DNA of 64,000 bases from Neobacillus niacini NBRC 15566 (GCF_001591505.1 NZ_BCVA01000007.1:62001-126000), one strand, 5' to 3'. Positions 53,506 to 62,187 are shown, counted from the first letter of the stretch. The notes: a model not told the origin generated them from the letters alone. Program-made: numbers and translations.

Positions 53506-54027
53506 TTGAAATTAATAAACTTTATTGAGGACAAAATTGTTACCACGATTGCTGTTTGTTTATTCATTTTTTCATGTGGCTGGATGTTGATTGAAGCTAT
53601 TAGCAGACAAGTTTTTTCTAAGTCATTTTCTATGTCGGAAGAAGTAGTCTTGTTTTCGTTAATTTGGGCGATTTTTTTAACCTTAGGGAAAAGCGGGAAG
53701 GAAGGAAATCATATATATGTTGATTTAATCGTTATGAGACTTGGAAAACGATTAAAGAAAGCAACTTCCATCTTAAACGCTATTATCGGTTTTCTTTATG
53801 CTTGTTTTTTGGTGTATGTAGGATTTAACTATGTACAGCATCTATTCGATACCGGAATTACTTCTAATTCATCACTAAGGCTTCCAATGGGGTATGTATT
53901 CTTGGTAGTTCCGATAGGAATGATCTTCTTTGCTGCGTATTATTTAGAATCTTTTATCAAGGAAGTTCCAAAGGTTGAACAGATTGAGGAGGACAAAGTA
54001 CAAGAAACGGTGAACAGCTTGATGTAA
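53506..54027 (+). CDS. dctQ: TRAP transporter small permease (DctQ)
   Basis: A 173-residue, four-helix membrane protein. Marks: WMLIEAISRQVFSKSFSMSEE, VLFSLIWAIFLTLGKSGKEGNHIYVDLIV and LPMGYVFLVVPIGMIFFA. TTG start after AAGGAGG. Last gene of the transporter unit; a strong terminator follows. Confidence 0.9.
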   Translation: MKLINFIEDKIVTTIAVCLFIFSCGWMLIEAISRQVFSKSFSMSEEVVLFSLIWAIFLTLGKSGKEGNHIYVDLIVMRLGKRLKKATSILNAIIGFLYACFLVYVGFNYVQHLFDTGITSNSSLRLPMGYVFLVVPIGMIFFAAYYLESFIKEVPKVEQIEEDKVQETVNSLM

Positions 54028-54079
54028 CAGAATGATAAATTTAATGGGTTAGTAGAAACAATAAGAAAACAAGTTTTAG

Positions 54080-54115
54080 AAGTCCCAAGGAATTAACATT
54101 CCTGGGACTTTTTTT
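54080..54115 (+). terminator. Terminator after the TRAP genes
   Basis: AAGTCCCAAGGAAT / ATTCCTGGGACTT stem (one bulge), then TTTTTTT. Confidence 0.9.
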
Positions 54116-54234
54116 ATGAAATTTAAAAGGACAAACTACTTTCGAAATAATGAGACGTTGATTATAAAAGGATTCGATGCGAGAATTAATCATGCACAAT
54201 CGACAGTACAAATTTTAAAGTAGGAGTGTAAATA

Positions 54235-54567
54235 ATGTCAGTTGAAAAAGTAGTCCAACAGCAAATTGAATACTACAACAGTCAAGATCTAGAGGGATTT
54301 GCAAGTACATATGCCGACGATATTACCGTTTACACCTTCCCTGAAAATACCATTACCTTAAGCGGCAAGCAGGCACTGATTGAAAGATATAGCGAAACCT
54401 TCAAAAAGAAAATGTTCGCTGAGATCAAGAATCGTTCCATCGTTGGAAATAAGGTCATCGATTGGGAAATCGCCACAAATGGACTTACAGGTGAAAGTAC
54501 TAGCTTAATGGCTATTTATGAAATAAAAGATGATCTCATATCCAAGGTTTGGTTTATCCTTGAATAG
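54235..54567 (+). CDS. SnoaL/NTF2-like protein
   Basis: A 110-residue cone-barrel fold protein. N-terminal helix VQQQIEYYNSQDLEGFASTYADDITVYTF is the standard nuclear-transport-factor-2-like opening, followed by GKQALIERYSETF. Small bacterial members act as isomerases, hydrolases or have no known activity. RBS TAGGAG. It stands alone after the TRAP terminator and is not obviously part of the regulon. Confidence 0.8.
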   Translation: MSVEKVVQQQIEYYNSQDLEGFASTYADDITVYTFPENTITLSGKQALIERYSETFKKKMFAEIKNRSIVGNKVIDWEIATNGLTGESTSLMAIYEIKDDLISKVWFILE

Positions 54568-54646
54568 CTTGCCAACCAAGAATGTCATAAGATCCCTCAT
54601 AGCTTGAATATATCTAGCTAGAGACTTTTTTTTTGGAGGGATACTT

Positions 54647-55117
54647 ATGACTTTTGTTTCGATTTATACGGTCGGTAGGCTGAAACACCCCTATGATCAC
54701 CCTGCCTCTCGTGAATTCTTTGAAGCGGGATACGAAGTAATGCGTCAGGCTGGGAGAACAGGACAACTAATAGAGGAATTTTCACCATTTGGAGTCCAAA
54801 TCCCTGAGGAAGCCGTCAAGGGAGAGGGCTTTCCTGTCCTAACTTTAACCGTATGGAAAAGCCTTCAAGGCTTATATCGTTTTACCTATTCTGGTCAGCA
54901 CAGACAAGCATTGCGAGACCGGAACAAATGGATGAAGCCTTATCCAGAAAAACACCTTTCATATGTCGTGTGGTGGACAGAGAAAGTGAAAGATGTCTCT
55001 TGGCAGGAGGCCTTTAAAAGATATAACTATTATGTACAGCATGGACCGACTTCGTTTGCTTTTGATTTTAAGCATGCCTTTGATGAAAAAGGAGAAATAT
55101 GTGAGTTAAGTAGCTAG
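54647..55117 (+). CDS. DUF3291 protein
   Basis: A 156-residue protein of the DUF3291 family (dimeric alpha-beta barrel type, related to monooxygenase-like folds; function unknown). Marks: VSIYTVGRLKHPYDHPAS, LTVWKSLQGLYRFTYSGQH, MKPYPEKHLSYVVWW. RBS GGAGG. A decayed fragment of a homologous gene lies at 31718-31795. Own terminator at 55183. Confidence 0.85.
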   Translation: MTFVSIYTVGRLKHPYDHPASREFFEAGYEVMRQAGRTGQLIEEFSPFGVQIPEEAVKGEGFPVLTLTVWKSLQGLYRFTYSGQHRQALRDRNKWMKPYPEKHLSYVVWWTEKVKDVSWQEAFKRYNYYVQHGPTSFAFDFKHAFDEKGEICELSS

Positions 55118-55182
55118 CTTTCGCTTAAGGTGGCTGAACGAATAGGGTTTTTGATTTTCTCTAGAATTTTATAACCATAAAA

Positions 55183-55216
55183 GGGAAACCTCACTCATTG
55201 TAGGTTTCCCGTTTTT
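55183..55216. terminator. Terminator between convergent genes
   Basis: GGGAAACCT / AGGTTTCCC perfect stem, GTTTTTG after it; likely also serves the minus-strand gene. Confidence 0.85.
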
Positions 55217-55241
55217 GTTTCTAGTAAAATTGTAATTTATC

Positions 55242-56114
55242 TTACTTCGTTTTCCGTAAATCTAAATACTGAACCGTCTTACCATCTCGATCAATTTGAA
55301 CGATTAATTCGTTTTTATTAAATCGATAGATGATTTGTTCACAAGTGGCACTTTCATAGCAGCTTATGATGTTGATTTCATTCGGGTTTCCATAAGCATT
55401 AAGGATTTTACTTTTCTCGGTTGGGATAGAAGCTGCTTTCAGAAATTCTGGATACACTTGCAGCTGTTCAATGGAATTATTGGCTAGATTAATGGTTACA
55501 CGAACTCCAGCACCTTCATTTTTATAATAAAGTGACCTGGTATTTTTAACTTCTTCTGTTTTAGTTGGCTTCCCGAATTTTTGAACAAGCTGATTATAAG
55601 AAGACCCTACTGTGATTCCATTAATCTGGAGAGGCTTCTCCGTTAAAAAGAACCCGTCTTTGATCCCGTTATTCTTTAACTTCTTGATCATTTTCTCCGC
55701 TTTGGATTTACTCGAAAAGGCACCAGCCTGAACGCGATAATACGTTTTACCATTTATCACTTTTTTAACGACAATTGCTTCAATCTCTTTCTTCTTCAAA
55801 AATGCGACTCGCTTATCTGCATTACTTTTCTTGCTAAAAGAACCAGCAACAGCAATATACAAAGGTTTTGTTTGTTCAAAATCAGGAATAATTAACGTTT
55901 GACCAGCAATAATCTTATTGCTTTTTAATTGGTTGTATTCCTTTAAATCCTCAATGGAAATATTGTATTTCTTAGAGATGCTATATAAAGTATCACCTTT
56001 CTTTATCGTAATATATTGATCCTCGGCAAATGCCTTCCCATTACCGAAATAAAGTAATGACCCCATCAACACTGTACAGAGAACAACTTGCATGAAACGT
56101 TTAAATTTTTTCAT
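55242..56114 (-). CDS. Secreted LysM-SPOR domain protein
   Basis: A 290-residue exported protein. Signal peptide about 1-30 (cleavage after GKAFA), LysM domain about 33-77 (YITIKKGDTLYSISKKYNIS), SPOR-type repeat about 81-155 (YIAVAGSFSKKSNADKR, YYRVQAGAFSSKSKAEKMI), then a C-terminal domain of about 120 residues with LQINGITVGSSYNQLVQKFG, a fold seen in Bacillus cell-wall proteins. Binds peptidoglycan; role in wall or spore biology inferred. RBS AGGTGATAAG. Monocistronic. Confidence 0.88.
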   Translation of the reverse strand: MKKFKRFMQVVLCTVLMGSLLYFGNGKAFAEDQYITIKKGDTLYSISKKYNISIEDLKEYNQLKSNKIIAGQTLIIPDFEQTKPLYIAVAGSFSKKSNADKRVAFLKKKEIEAIVVKKVINGKTYYRVQAGAFSSKSKAEKMIKKLKNNGIKDGFFLTEKPLQINGITVGSSYNQLVQKFGKPTKTEEVKNTRSLYYKNEGAGVRVTINLANNSIEQLQVYPEFLKAASIPTEKSKILNAYGNPNEINIISCYESATCEQIIYRFNKNELIVQIDRDGKTVQYLDLRKTK

Positions 56115-56286
56115 GTTATCTTATCACCTCATCTATTTTGACGAGTTAAAACCGGTTTGGATGCGAATAAATAAGCCCAATTATGGTTTGAAACCAAAAA
56201 TGGGCGGAGTTTACTCATTTTTTACTTTTTCGGGACTATAGAGTACAATACTTGTATTGAAAATTGGAAGAAAAAGAGGATACATC

Positions 56287-57441
56287 ATGACATTTTTAGA
56301 AAAAATTAAACCGCACTTGATTAGCGATGATATTTTAATTCAAGATGTAGTTCTGCATGCGCTGCATGATTATCCGCATGTTCCAGAAGAATGGACCAAT
56401 GAATTACTGAAGGAAGCCTTTAGAAATAAAGAAAAACAATCCTCCATCTTCATTTATGTAGAAAATCAAACCTTCAATGAAGAGGCTGTTAAGATTTTAA
56501 TGGAAAATATTCCATTAATGGAACCGTCCAAACGCCATTTAGCGGTGAGACTGGTTCACCATATCAAACCGGAAATTGCTCTTAAATACAAAGAACAGGT
56601 TCAAGAATACATTCCGAAAAGTACATGGTCCTTGTATGATCTATTGATACATGGTACGGAAGAAGAAGTGTACTCAGAGTATGGTCAAATCCTAAATGAC
56701 CTTGAGCGGGCCGGTTCCGAGCAACGAGATTTCTATATCAAAGCAAAAAATCTGGCAGCCTGTTTGGTGAAAAAGGGCTGGGTTACAGAAAACGAAATAG
56801 ATCTTGTACTAGAAGAGGAGCTAAAGGAACAATGGTTTTCCTTTAATGGAATCTTAGCGGTTTATATGATTGGATTGTTAAAATTAGAAAGACATATTCC
56901 TTTATTGGTTCGCTTATTAGATCGCGATGATGACAGTTTGTTAGAAGAACTATCAGCAACGTTAATCAGTTTCCAAAGTGATCAGGTGGTAAGGGAAGTA
57001 GCACCTTATCTAAGAAAAGATAATTCCATCATTTATGCCGCTTCCATCATAGAAAACATAAAAACAGACTATGCGGTTCAAGTTCTAAGAGAAGCCTATC
57101 GTTCTGCAAAAGAATTGGATCATCAAGATATTCTAATCGAAGCACTGTGTCACCAGCTTTCGGAAGAAGCTCTGCCTGAGATTAACAAACATATGAAGCT
57201 AGATGAAAGTTCTGGCCTTGTTGATATCGAACAGACCGTGTATAGCTACTTTTCTATACTGGGGTTAGAGCATCGAGAATTAAATTTTTGGAGACAGGTA
57301 GCACTGGAAAGGGAACTAGACTTTAGACAAATGGGGAATGATCTCCCACTTGCTCCAGTCCGAACCGAAAATAAAGTTGGCCGAAATGATCCATGCCCTT
57401 GTGGAAGCGGCAAAAAATATAAAAAATGCTGTGGGAAATAA
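56287..57441 (+). CDS. SEC-C motif protein with HEAT-like helical repeats
   Basis: About 384 residues, soluble, almost entirely helical with HEAT-like repeats, ending in the zinc-binding SEC-C motif [24 protein letters not shown] tails also occur at the end of SecA and in YchJ-like proteins and bind SecB or ribosomes; here the function is unknown. ATG 56287 has RBS AAGAGGA, and a GTACAAT -10-like box lies about 40 bp upstream. A strong terminator follows. Confidence 0.85.
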   Translation: MTFLEKIKPHLISDDILIQDVVLHALHDYPHVPEEWTNELLKEAFRNKEKQSSIFIYVENQTFNEEAVKILMENIPLMEPSKRHLAVRLVHHIKPEIALKYKEQVQEYIPKSTWSLYDLLIHGTEEEVYSEYGQILNDLERAGSEQRDFYIKAKNLAACLVKKGWVTENEIDLVLEEELKEQWFSFNGILAVYMIGLLKLERHIPLLVRLLDRDDDSLLEELSATLISFQSDQVVREVAPYLRKDNSIIYAASIIENIKTDYAVQVLREAYRSAKELDHQDILIEALCHQLSEEALPEINKHMKLDESSGLVDIEQTVYSYFSILGLEHRELNFWRQVALERELDFRQMGNDLPLAPVRTENKVGRNDPCPCGSGKKYKKCCGK

Positions 57442-57518
57442 AATAGTTTAAACCTTTGTGCATTGGTTTGGTTATACGAGAATAATGATGATTAGGGACT
57501 ACACTGGAGGCCTTTTGA

Positions 57519-57552
57519 TTGTCGAGAAAGGTATCTTTCTCGGCAATTTTTT
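57519..57552 (+). terminator. Terminator after the SEC-C gene
   Basis: TTGTCGAGAAAG / CTTTCTCGGCAA perfect 12-bp stem, then TTTTTT. Confidence 0.92.
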
Positions 57553-57565
57553 ACTTTTATGTGCT

Positions 57566-57795
57566 TTGAGGACAAATCGCATGAGCACCAAGCAAGGATT
57601 TGTCCTCAATACGGGCTCTTGAAGACAAATCGTGTGTGCACCAAGCAAGGATTTGTCCTCAATACGGACTCTTGAAGACAAATCACCAGAGCACCAGGCA
57701 AGGATTGTCCTCAATACAGGGTCTTAAGGACAAATCGCATGAGCACCAAGCAAGGATTTGTCCTCAATACAGGCTCTTGAAGAAAAATCGTACTA
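57566..57795. repeat. 53-bp tandem repeat, four copies, each a hairpin
   Basis: GACAAATC starts recur at 57571, 57624, 57677 and 57729, with a decayed fifth at 57782: period 53, 53, 52, 53. Each unit holds an inverted repeat GAGGACAAATC...GATTTGTCCTC separated by about 21 nt (GCATGAGCACCAAGCAAG). No coding frame is maintained. Copies differ by a few bases. Confidence 0.9.
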
Positions 57796-57824
57796 GTCCC
57801 TGTTTATTCATAGTCAAAATAAGA

Positions 57825-57847
57825 GCTGTCGAGACTTCCTCGACAGC
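57825..57847 (-). terminator. Hairpin, probable minus-strand terminator
   Basis: GCTGTCGAG / CTCGACAGC perfect 9-bp stem; on the minus strand followed by TCTTATTTTG. Lies 50 bp after the small minus-strand gene. Confidence 0.65.
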
Positions 57848-57898
57848 CTGGGGCGACCTTTGAATGCCTTTTTTTATTCAATAAATGCTGGGTTTATA

Positions 57899-58090
57899 TC
57901 AGTTCTTGTCGACATTACGTTCTAGGATTTGATTAATAGAGTGGTGGGTAGGGATTATTTTACTTAGTTTCGTTAACCATTGCGTTCTATCCAAAGATAT
58001 TGGTGCACTTTCTTTTATTCGGATGAATGGGTGAGTGGGTGGAAGAACTTGTTTTAATTTAATCCATTTATGGTTAGGTGTTTTATCCAA
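57899..58090 (-). CDS. Small basic hypothetical protein (about 63 aa)
   Basis: A Lys/Pro/His-rich peptide (KWIKLKQVLPPTHPFIRIKE) I do not recognise. AAAGGAG is 8 nt before TTG 58090; the in-frame ATG at 58096 and GTG at 58099 are too close to or inside the RBS. The good RBS and the terminator-like hairpin downstream support a real gene. Confidence 0.5.
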   Translation of the reverse strand: MDKTPNHKWIKLKQVLPPTHPFIRIKESAPISLDRTQWLTKLSKIIPTHHSINQILERNVDKN

Positions 58091-58126
58091 CTTCATCACT
58101 CCTTTCTCTTAGATGAAGGATAGCTT

Positions 58127-58541
58127 CTAATCCAATGTTCTAAAGTCAGTATCAAGAACCGTTTGTCCTGGGACATTTCCACCGTTAATCTTGCTAAGTC
58201 CGTTGCTAGTTACTAAAACATTATCGTCACAATCAAAAAACGTCACTCTAACTTCGTACACGAGAATAAGCATATCATCTAAAAAGTCGGTAGCGCAATA
58301 CTGCTCCAGTTTGTGCATGAATAGTAATTGGACCTCCATCACCCGGTGTAATTTCCGGTCCATTGAAAGAAGTAATTGGTACTTCAATGGGAATATTAAA
58401 TGTCCAGTCAAAAACCTCAACCTTCACGCGCCGCGAACCTTCCTTGTTCAGATTAGCAACATTGATAAGAATTTGCAGCGTTTCCTCATTTAGATTGACT
58501 AGGAGCCCGCTAGATTTTACTATACAAGGTCTAGTACCCAT
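58127..58541 (-). pseudogene. Frameshifted Bacillus-type hypothetical gene
   Basis: The first part (MGTRPCIVKSSGLLVNLNEE.., about 85 residues, RBS AGAGG before ATG 58541) matches a hypothetical family common in bacilli. It runs into a stop after GAVLRYRLFR. The family-typical second half (FLDDMLILVYEVRVTF...GQTVLDTDFRTLD) continues in another frame. One extra C near 58289 (TAC-C-GAC on the minus strand) explains both: without it the frame reads GAVLRYDFLDD. Either a recent mutation or a sequence error. Confidence 0.75.
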
Positions 58542-58645
58542 ATTTAAGCCTCTTTTCAATATAGTCTTAATAGTAAATGCAATAATGGGACAACCAGTAA
58601 CGGCTAACATCCTATCTGTTTATGTAAAAACACTGCGCATTCCTT

Positions 58646-59206
58646 CTAAGTTTTATCTCTTTTTACTAATATCTTTTTACTGATCAAAGAGGTCAACAGG
58701 ACAATACCGAAAATGACAATGAGTAGTACACTGAACTGTGTATGGGTTAAAGATAAGGACTGTGCAAAATCTACGGAATAGGCTAAAGAGAATGATGTGA
58801 TTAGTTTTGAGGCACAAGCAATAAAAAGAAATTTTTTCAAGCTTACTCCGCTTATTCCTGCTCCAAAACATATGATTTCATCAGGTAAAATAGGAATCAC
58901 GAATAATAGTAATAAAATGCTTATCTCGTTTCTCGATACATAACGTTCATATTGCTGCATATGTTTTTCCTTTACCCATTTTCTAATTAGCTTTTGGCCC
59001 CCAAACCTAGCGATGAAATAGGCAGCCATGATCCCTGAAAGCGTACCTATAAAACTTATACTTGCTGCAGGAAATGAACCAAGTACAGCACTACCAGCCC
59101 CAACAGTTGCTGCTTCCGGAAAAGGTAGCAAGATTGGTTGTAGAAAACAGATGGTAAAGAAAATAATGGCCACAACGAACTGATTTCCATGAAATAAATA
59201 CTCCAT
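58646..59206 (-). CDS. VTT-domain (TVP38/TMEM64-like) membrane protein
   Basis: A 186-residue membrane protein with about five hydrophobic segments. Family marks: QPILLPFPEAATVGAGSAVLG near the N-terminus (re-entrant region), GTLSGIMAAYFIARFGGQKL, and LLFVIPILPDEIICFGAGISG. Relatives (DedA/TVP38) act in membrane or lipid homeostasis, probably as lipid scramblases or transporters. RBS GAGGTGG. Single gene. Confidence 0.85.
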   Translation of the reverse strand: MEYLFHGNQFVVAIIFFTICFLQPILLPFPEAATVGAGSAVLGSFPAASISFIGTLSGIMAAYFIARFGGQKLIRKWVKEKHMQQYERYVSRNEISILLLLFVIPILPDEIICFGAGISGVSLKKFLFIACASKLITSFSLAYSVDFAQSLSLTHTQFSVLLIVIFGIVLLTSLISKKILVKRDKT

Positions 59207-59446
59207 AAAATGTCCACCTCATTTTTGAATTTGCATTTTCAATTATAAGAGAGGAATCTTATGATATTGGTATATATTTCCTTAAGAAATTCTTAACTTT
59301 TTAATTAAGATTGACTGTTAAGCCATTCATAGTACATAACCTCGCCTTGAATATACTTACTCTTAGAGTCTGCCCATTTGTCCACGGACATCTCTCATCT
59401 GTATAAGCCCCAGAATATACTGGTGAAAAAATGGGAGGTGAACAAT

Positions 59447-60199
59447 GTGAAAGAATTATACATGGATACCCCTTCAAATCGAGATCAGCTGCACGAGTGG
59501 GAACGAACGGCACTAGAGAATTTTTCTTTCAAGATGAGTGATAAAAATCGGCCTTTTCCTTGTATACCTGCCACCATCGGTTTTTCAAAAAACCAATTAC
59601 GTTATGGATTTATTGGAGACCCGCGGAATACAGACTCTTTACTTGAACTGGCAGAACTTCTGAGCGGATTTACACGTGAGTCAAAAAAATTCGGTACCTA
59701 TACTTCGCTGATTATTTTCTATGAAACACCTGAGGATCTAAGGGATACCTATACAGTAGAGGATTATGAGCAGTTATTCTGGAAACAACTGAGCGGTCTG
59801 ACTTCACTCGATCCATCTTACTGGCCGGCAGATATACCTGCGGATCCTCATAATCCAATTTGGGAGTTTTGTTTTAATGGAGAAAAATATTTTATGTATT
59901 GCGCGACCCCTGCCCATGTTAACCGCCAAAGCAGGCATTTTGATGTCTTAATGCTCGCGATTACCCCTAGGTGGGTACTGCAGGAGTTTAGTAAGAAGGA
60001 GGGTTTTGCAAGGAACATTAAAGCCAACATCCGAAAAAGATTGGCCAACTACGATTCGGCCCCTATCCATCCAGACTTGAACAATTACGGTGGCGACGAT
60101 AACTTTGAGTGGAGACAATATTTTTTGCGAGATGATGATACTTCATTGTCAAAATGTCCTTATCATCGGATGCTGAGATTGTTAAAGTTGGACAAATAA
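59447..60199 (+). CDS. YqcI/YcgG family protein
   Basis: About 250 residues, soluble, of the YqcI/YcgG family (unknown function; some relatives have Cys/His-rich centres). Marks: RPFPCIPATIGFSKNQLRYGF, FCFNGEKYFMYCATPAHVNRQSR-type core (split here as EKYFMYCATPAHVNRQ) and FLRDDDTSLSKCPYH. Start is GTG 59447, 5 nt after GGGAGGTGA; an upstream ATG at 59378 is not supported. Perfect hairpin at its end. Confidence 0.82.
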   Translation: MKELYMDTPSNRDQLHEWERTALENFSFKMSDKNRPFPCIPATIGFSKNQLRYGFIGDPRNTDSLLELAELLSGFTRESKKFGTYTSLIIFYETPEDLRDTYTVEDYEQLFWKQLSGLTSLDPSYWPADIPADPHNPIWEFCFNGEKYFMYCATPAHVNRQSRHFDVLMLAITPRWVLQEFSKKEGFARNIKANIRKRLANYDSAPIHPDLNNYGGDDNFEWRQYFLRDDDTSLSKCPYHRMLRLLKLDK

Positions 60200-60202
60200 A
60201 CC

Positions 60203-60224
60203 AGCGCAGGAGACACCCTGCGCT
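60203..60224. terminator. Hairpin between convergent genes
   Basis: AGCGCAGG / CCTGCGCT perfect 8-bp GC-rich stem with a short loop; weak T run on either side. Confidence 0.6.
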
Positions 60225-60802
60225 TACACTTTCAAATGGCTAAGTTCGTTAAGAATATCGTCAGTGGTTACAATCGTGGCAAATTCTTTTTGCAGCATCG
60301 CTAACTCATACTCCTGAATGGAATCCGCGTCATGATATACCCCTTTATGGTCTGTTATGCCAAATGCCGCAATGGCATCCTCTACCAAAAATGTTTGATA
60401 TCCAAGGTTGGCACTCATCCGGGTAGTAGTTGATACACAATGCTGAGTAGACAAGCCTGTGATAACGACGGTAAAGATGTGATTGACTTTGAGATAGGTT
60501 TCTAATTCTGTACCAATAAAACCGCTGTTGACATTTTTTGTGTAAATGGTTTCATTAGGAAGTGGTTTTACGAGATCTTTAAACTCTGTACCGTGTTTGT
60601 TTTTATAGTGCAGAGGGGAGTCCGGCAGTAAGGATAGATGTTTGGTGTAGATGATGTGTCCTTTCCTCTTTCTCCATTCCTTTTGCAATTTTGAAATATT
60701 ATGCTCTGCATCGTGATTGTTCCGTTCTCCCCAAAAAGGGTCATCAAAGCCGTTTTGAACGTCGAGGATGAGCAGGGCAGGCAGTTCTAAAAATTGGTTC
60801 AT
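60224..60802 (-). CDS. Isochorismatase-family cysteine hydrolase
   Basis: About 192 residues. Triad: Asp in LLILDVQNGF, Lys in IYTKNVNSGF, Cys in VVITGLSTQHCVSTTTRM. Substrates in this family include nicotinamide, isochorismate and carbamoyl compounds; none can be assigned. ATG 60802 is 7 nt after GGAGGA. It differs from the regulon amidase at 36281, and has no operon partner. Confidence 0.85.
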   Translation of the reverse strand: MNQFLELPALLILDVQNGFDDPFWGERNNHDAEHNISKLQKEWRKRKGHIIYTKHLSLLPDSPLHYKNKHGTEFKDLVKPLPNETIYTKNVNSGFIGTELETYLKVNHIFTVVITGLSTQHCVSTTTRMSANLGYQTFLVEDAIAAFGITDHKGVYHDADSIQEYELAMLQKEFATIVTTDDILNELSHLKV

Positions 60803-61039
60803 GTGATTGTCCTCCATATTTTGGGATTTCTCGTTATTATTAGGTCGAATGTAAAAATTTAAACGGAAAACCTTGTGTGTGTGATTACCCAACCTGCTAC
60901 ATAAATTGATTATAGAAAACTTTAATTGTCTTAATCTTCTTCAACAAGTGCGTTACTTGAACAAAGAGTCAGTAGTATTGAATGATTAGAAAAATAAGAT
61001 TAAAATAAAAATTATTTAGATATGGGGGATGAATGAAAC

Positions 61040-61519
61040 ATGCGGATTCGAGAAATGGAAGAAAGAGACAATCAAACAATGGAGCAAATTATTAAACGCG
61101 CATTGGAATCGTTTAACTTAAACATTCCAGGAACAGCCTATTTTGATCCCCAACTAAGTAACCTTGCCCAATTTTACAAGGAACAACCAAATGCAAAGTA
61201 TTGGGTTGCTGTGAATGAACAAGATGAAGTGGTAGGCGGCGTGGGGATTGCACCATTTGGTCAGAAGACGGGGGTATGCGAGCTGCAAAAGCTTTATATT
61301 ACACCTGAAGCTCAAGGTAAAGGTCTGTCGAAGGAGCTTATGAAAGTAGCACTCGACTTCGCAAAGGAACATTACACCCACTGTTACTTAGAAACAATGA
61401 AGATACTCCAAACGGCGAATCTCCTTTATAGCAAATTAGGTTTCCAACAACTTGAAAGACCATTAGATGGTTCAGAACATAGTACGATGGACGCTTGGTA
61501 TATAAAAGAATTAGGATAA
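61040..61519 (+). CDS. GNAT-family N-acetyltransferase
   Basis: A 159-residue acetyltransferase: N-terminal IREMEERDNQTMEQIIKRAL, central VVGGVGIAPF, acetyl-CoA loop YITPEAQGKGLSKELM and a C-terminal NLLYSKLGFQQLERPL. The layout fits the YhbS/PhnO-like small GNATs. RBS GGGGGATGAA. Substrate unknown. Terminator at 61625. Confidence 0.88.
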   Translation: MRIREMEERDNQTMEQIIKRALESFNLNIPGTAYFDPQLSNLAQFYKEQPNAKYWVAVNEQDEVVGGVGIAPFGQKTGVCELQKLYITPEAQGKGLSKELMKVALDFAKEHYTHCYLETMKILQTANLLYSKLGFQQLERPLDGSEHSTMDAWYIKELG

Positions 61520-61624
61520 ATCAGAATAAGACTATTAATTCAACCGATGGGTTAGCAAAGATGAAGAAGAGATGTACATAAAAGAAAACGAAGGCGTTAG
61601 TTCAATGAGCCTTTGAAAGGCGGA

Positions 61625-61657
61625 TAGTCTGGTTATTTGGGGCCAGGCTATTTTTTG
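61625..61657 (+). terminator. Terminator after the GNAT gene
   Basis: TAGTCTGG / CCAGGCTA stem (one G-T pair), then TTTTTT. The rest of 61520-61790 shows nothing coding. Confidence 0.8.
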
Positions 61658-61794
61658 TAATCCAAAAGGGGTGTAATTAATTAAACATTTCCCTTGAAAT
61701 GATGGTGTGATTTTCACAATTTATGATAGACGCGGAGCCTTTTATAGGGGTTTTTTACGGTGAGAATAGTCCCATGACTAAAGGCTACACATTT

Positions 61795-61835
61795 TTGACA
61801 GTTTGGTGTATGATAGTTATGAAAGCGCATACATT
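61795..61835 (+). promoter_or_regulatory. SigA promoter overlapped by a cre site
   Basis: TTGACA (61795-61800), 17-bp spacer, TATGAA (61818-61823). ATGAAAGCGCATACAT at 61819-61834 matches the cre consensus WTGNAANCGNWNNCWW and covers the -10 and start, the usual place for CcpA repression. Confidence 0.65.
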
Positions 61836-61854
61836 TTTTAATGGAGGTGATACC

Positions 61855-62037
61855 ATGTTTATATATGGTAATGATTATATCAAATTTTTAAACGATGACA
61901 GGAAGCGTCCATTAACGTATGACCAATGGAAAAATAGTAACAGACAACAGGAATTAGAAAAACGGACTCCATCCGAAATGGAAACAAACAGATATACGAA
62001 TGGATATTTTTCTCCAAGCATCTATAATAAAAATTAA
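61855..62037 (+). CDS. Small hypothetical protein (60 aa)
   Basis: A 60-residue polar protein (MFIYGNDYIKFLNDDRKRPL.., ending GYFSPSIYNKN) that I do not recognise. GGAGGTGATACC precedes the ATG perfectly, and a good SigA promoter with a cre site lies upstream, so it is very likely expressed and repressed by glucose. A longer frame from 61723 is an artefact. Confidence 0.75.
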   Translation: MFIYGNDYIKFLNDDRKRPLTYDQWKNSNRQQELEKRTPSEMETNRYTNGYFSPSIYNKN

Positions 62038-62150
62038 TAGTTTAATTGAGTGAGGAGGCCTCCGGTTATATGGGGAAAATCCATGGAGGCAATACAAGAT
62101 AAGAATTCAGAACATGATAGATTCATAACTATAAATTGATAAGGACATGA

Positions 62151-62187
62151 AGACACTGTATATGGACGACGGCAGTGTCTTTTTTAT
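62151..62187 (+). terminator. Terminator after the 60-aa gene
   Basis: AAGACACTG / CAGTGTCTT stem, then TTTTTATTTTTTT. Confidence 0.9.

Noticed and set aside
57566..57795. CRISPR-like array
   Set aside because: The variable part is not a spacer: whole units are repeated, with no unique spacers and no cas genes.
57499..57863. Open frames across the tandem repeat
   Set aside because: They come from the 53-bp repeat itself; no RBS and no conserved frame.
58191..58683. Plus-strand open frames of about 100 codons
   Set aside because: Antisense to the frameshifted gene and VTT gene; no RBS.
62080..62112. Short frame after GAGGAGGCCTCC
   Set aside because: Only about 10 codons, GGAGGCCTCC is palindromic by itself; no further support.
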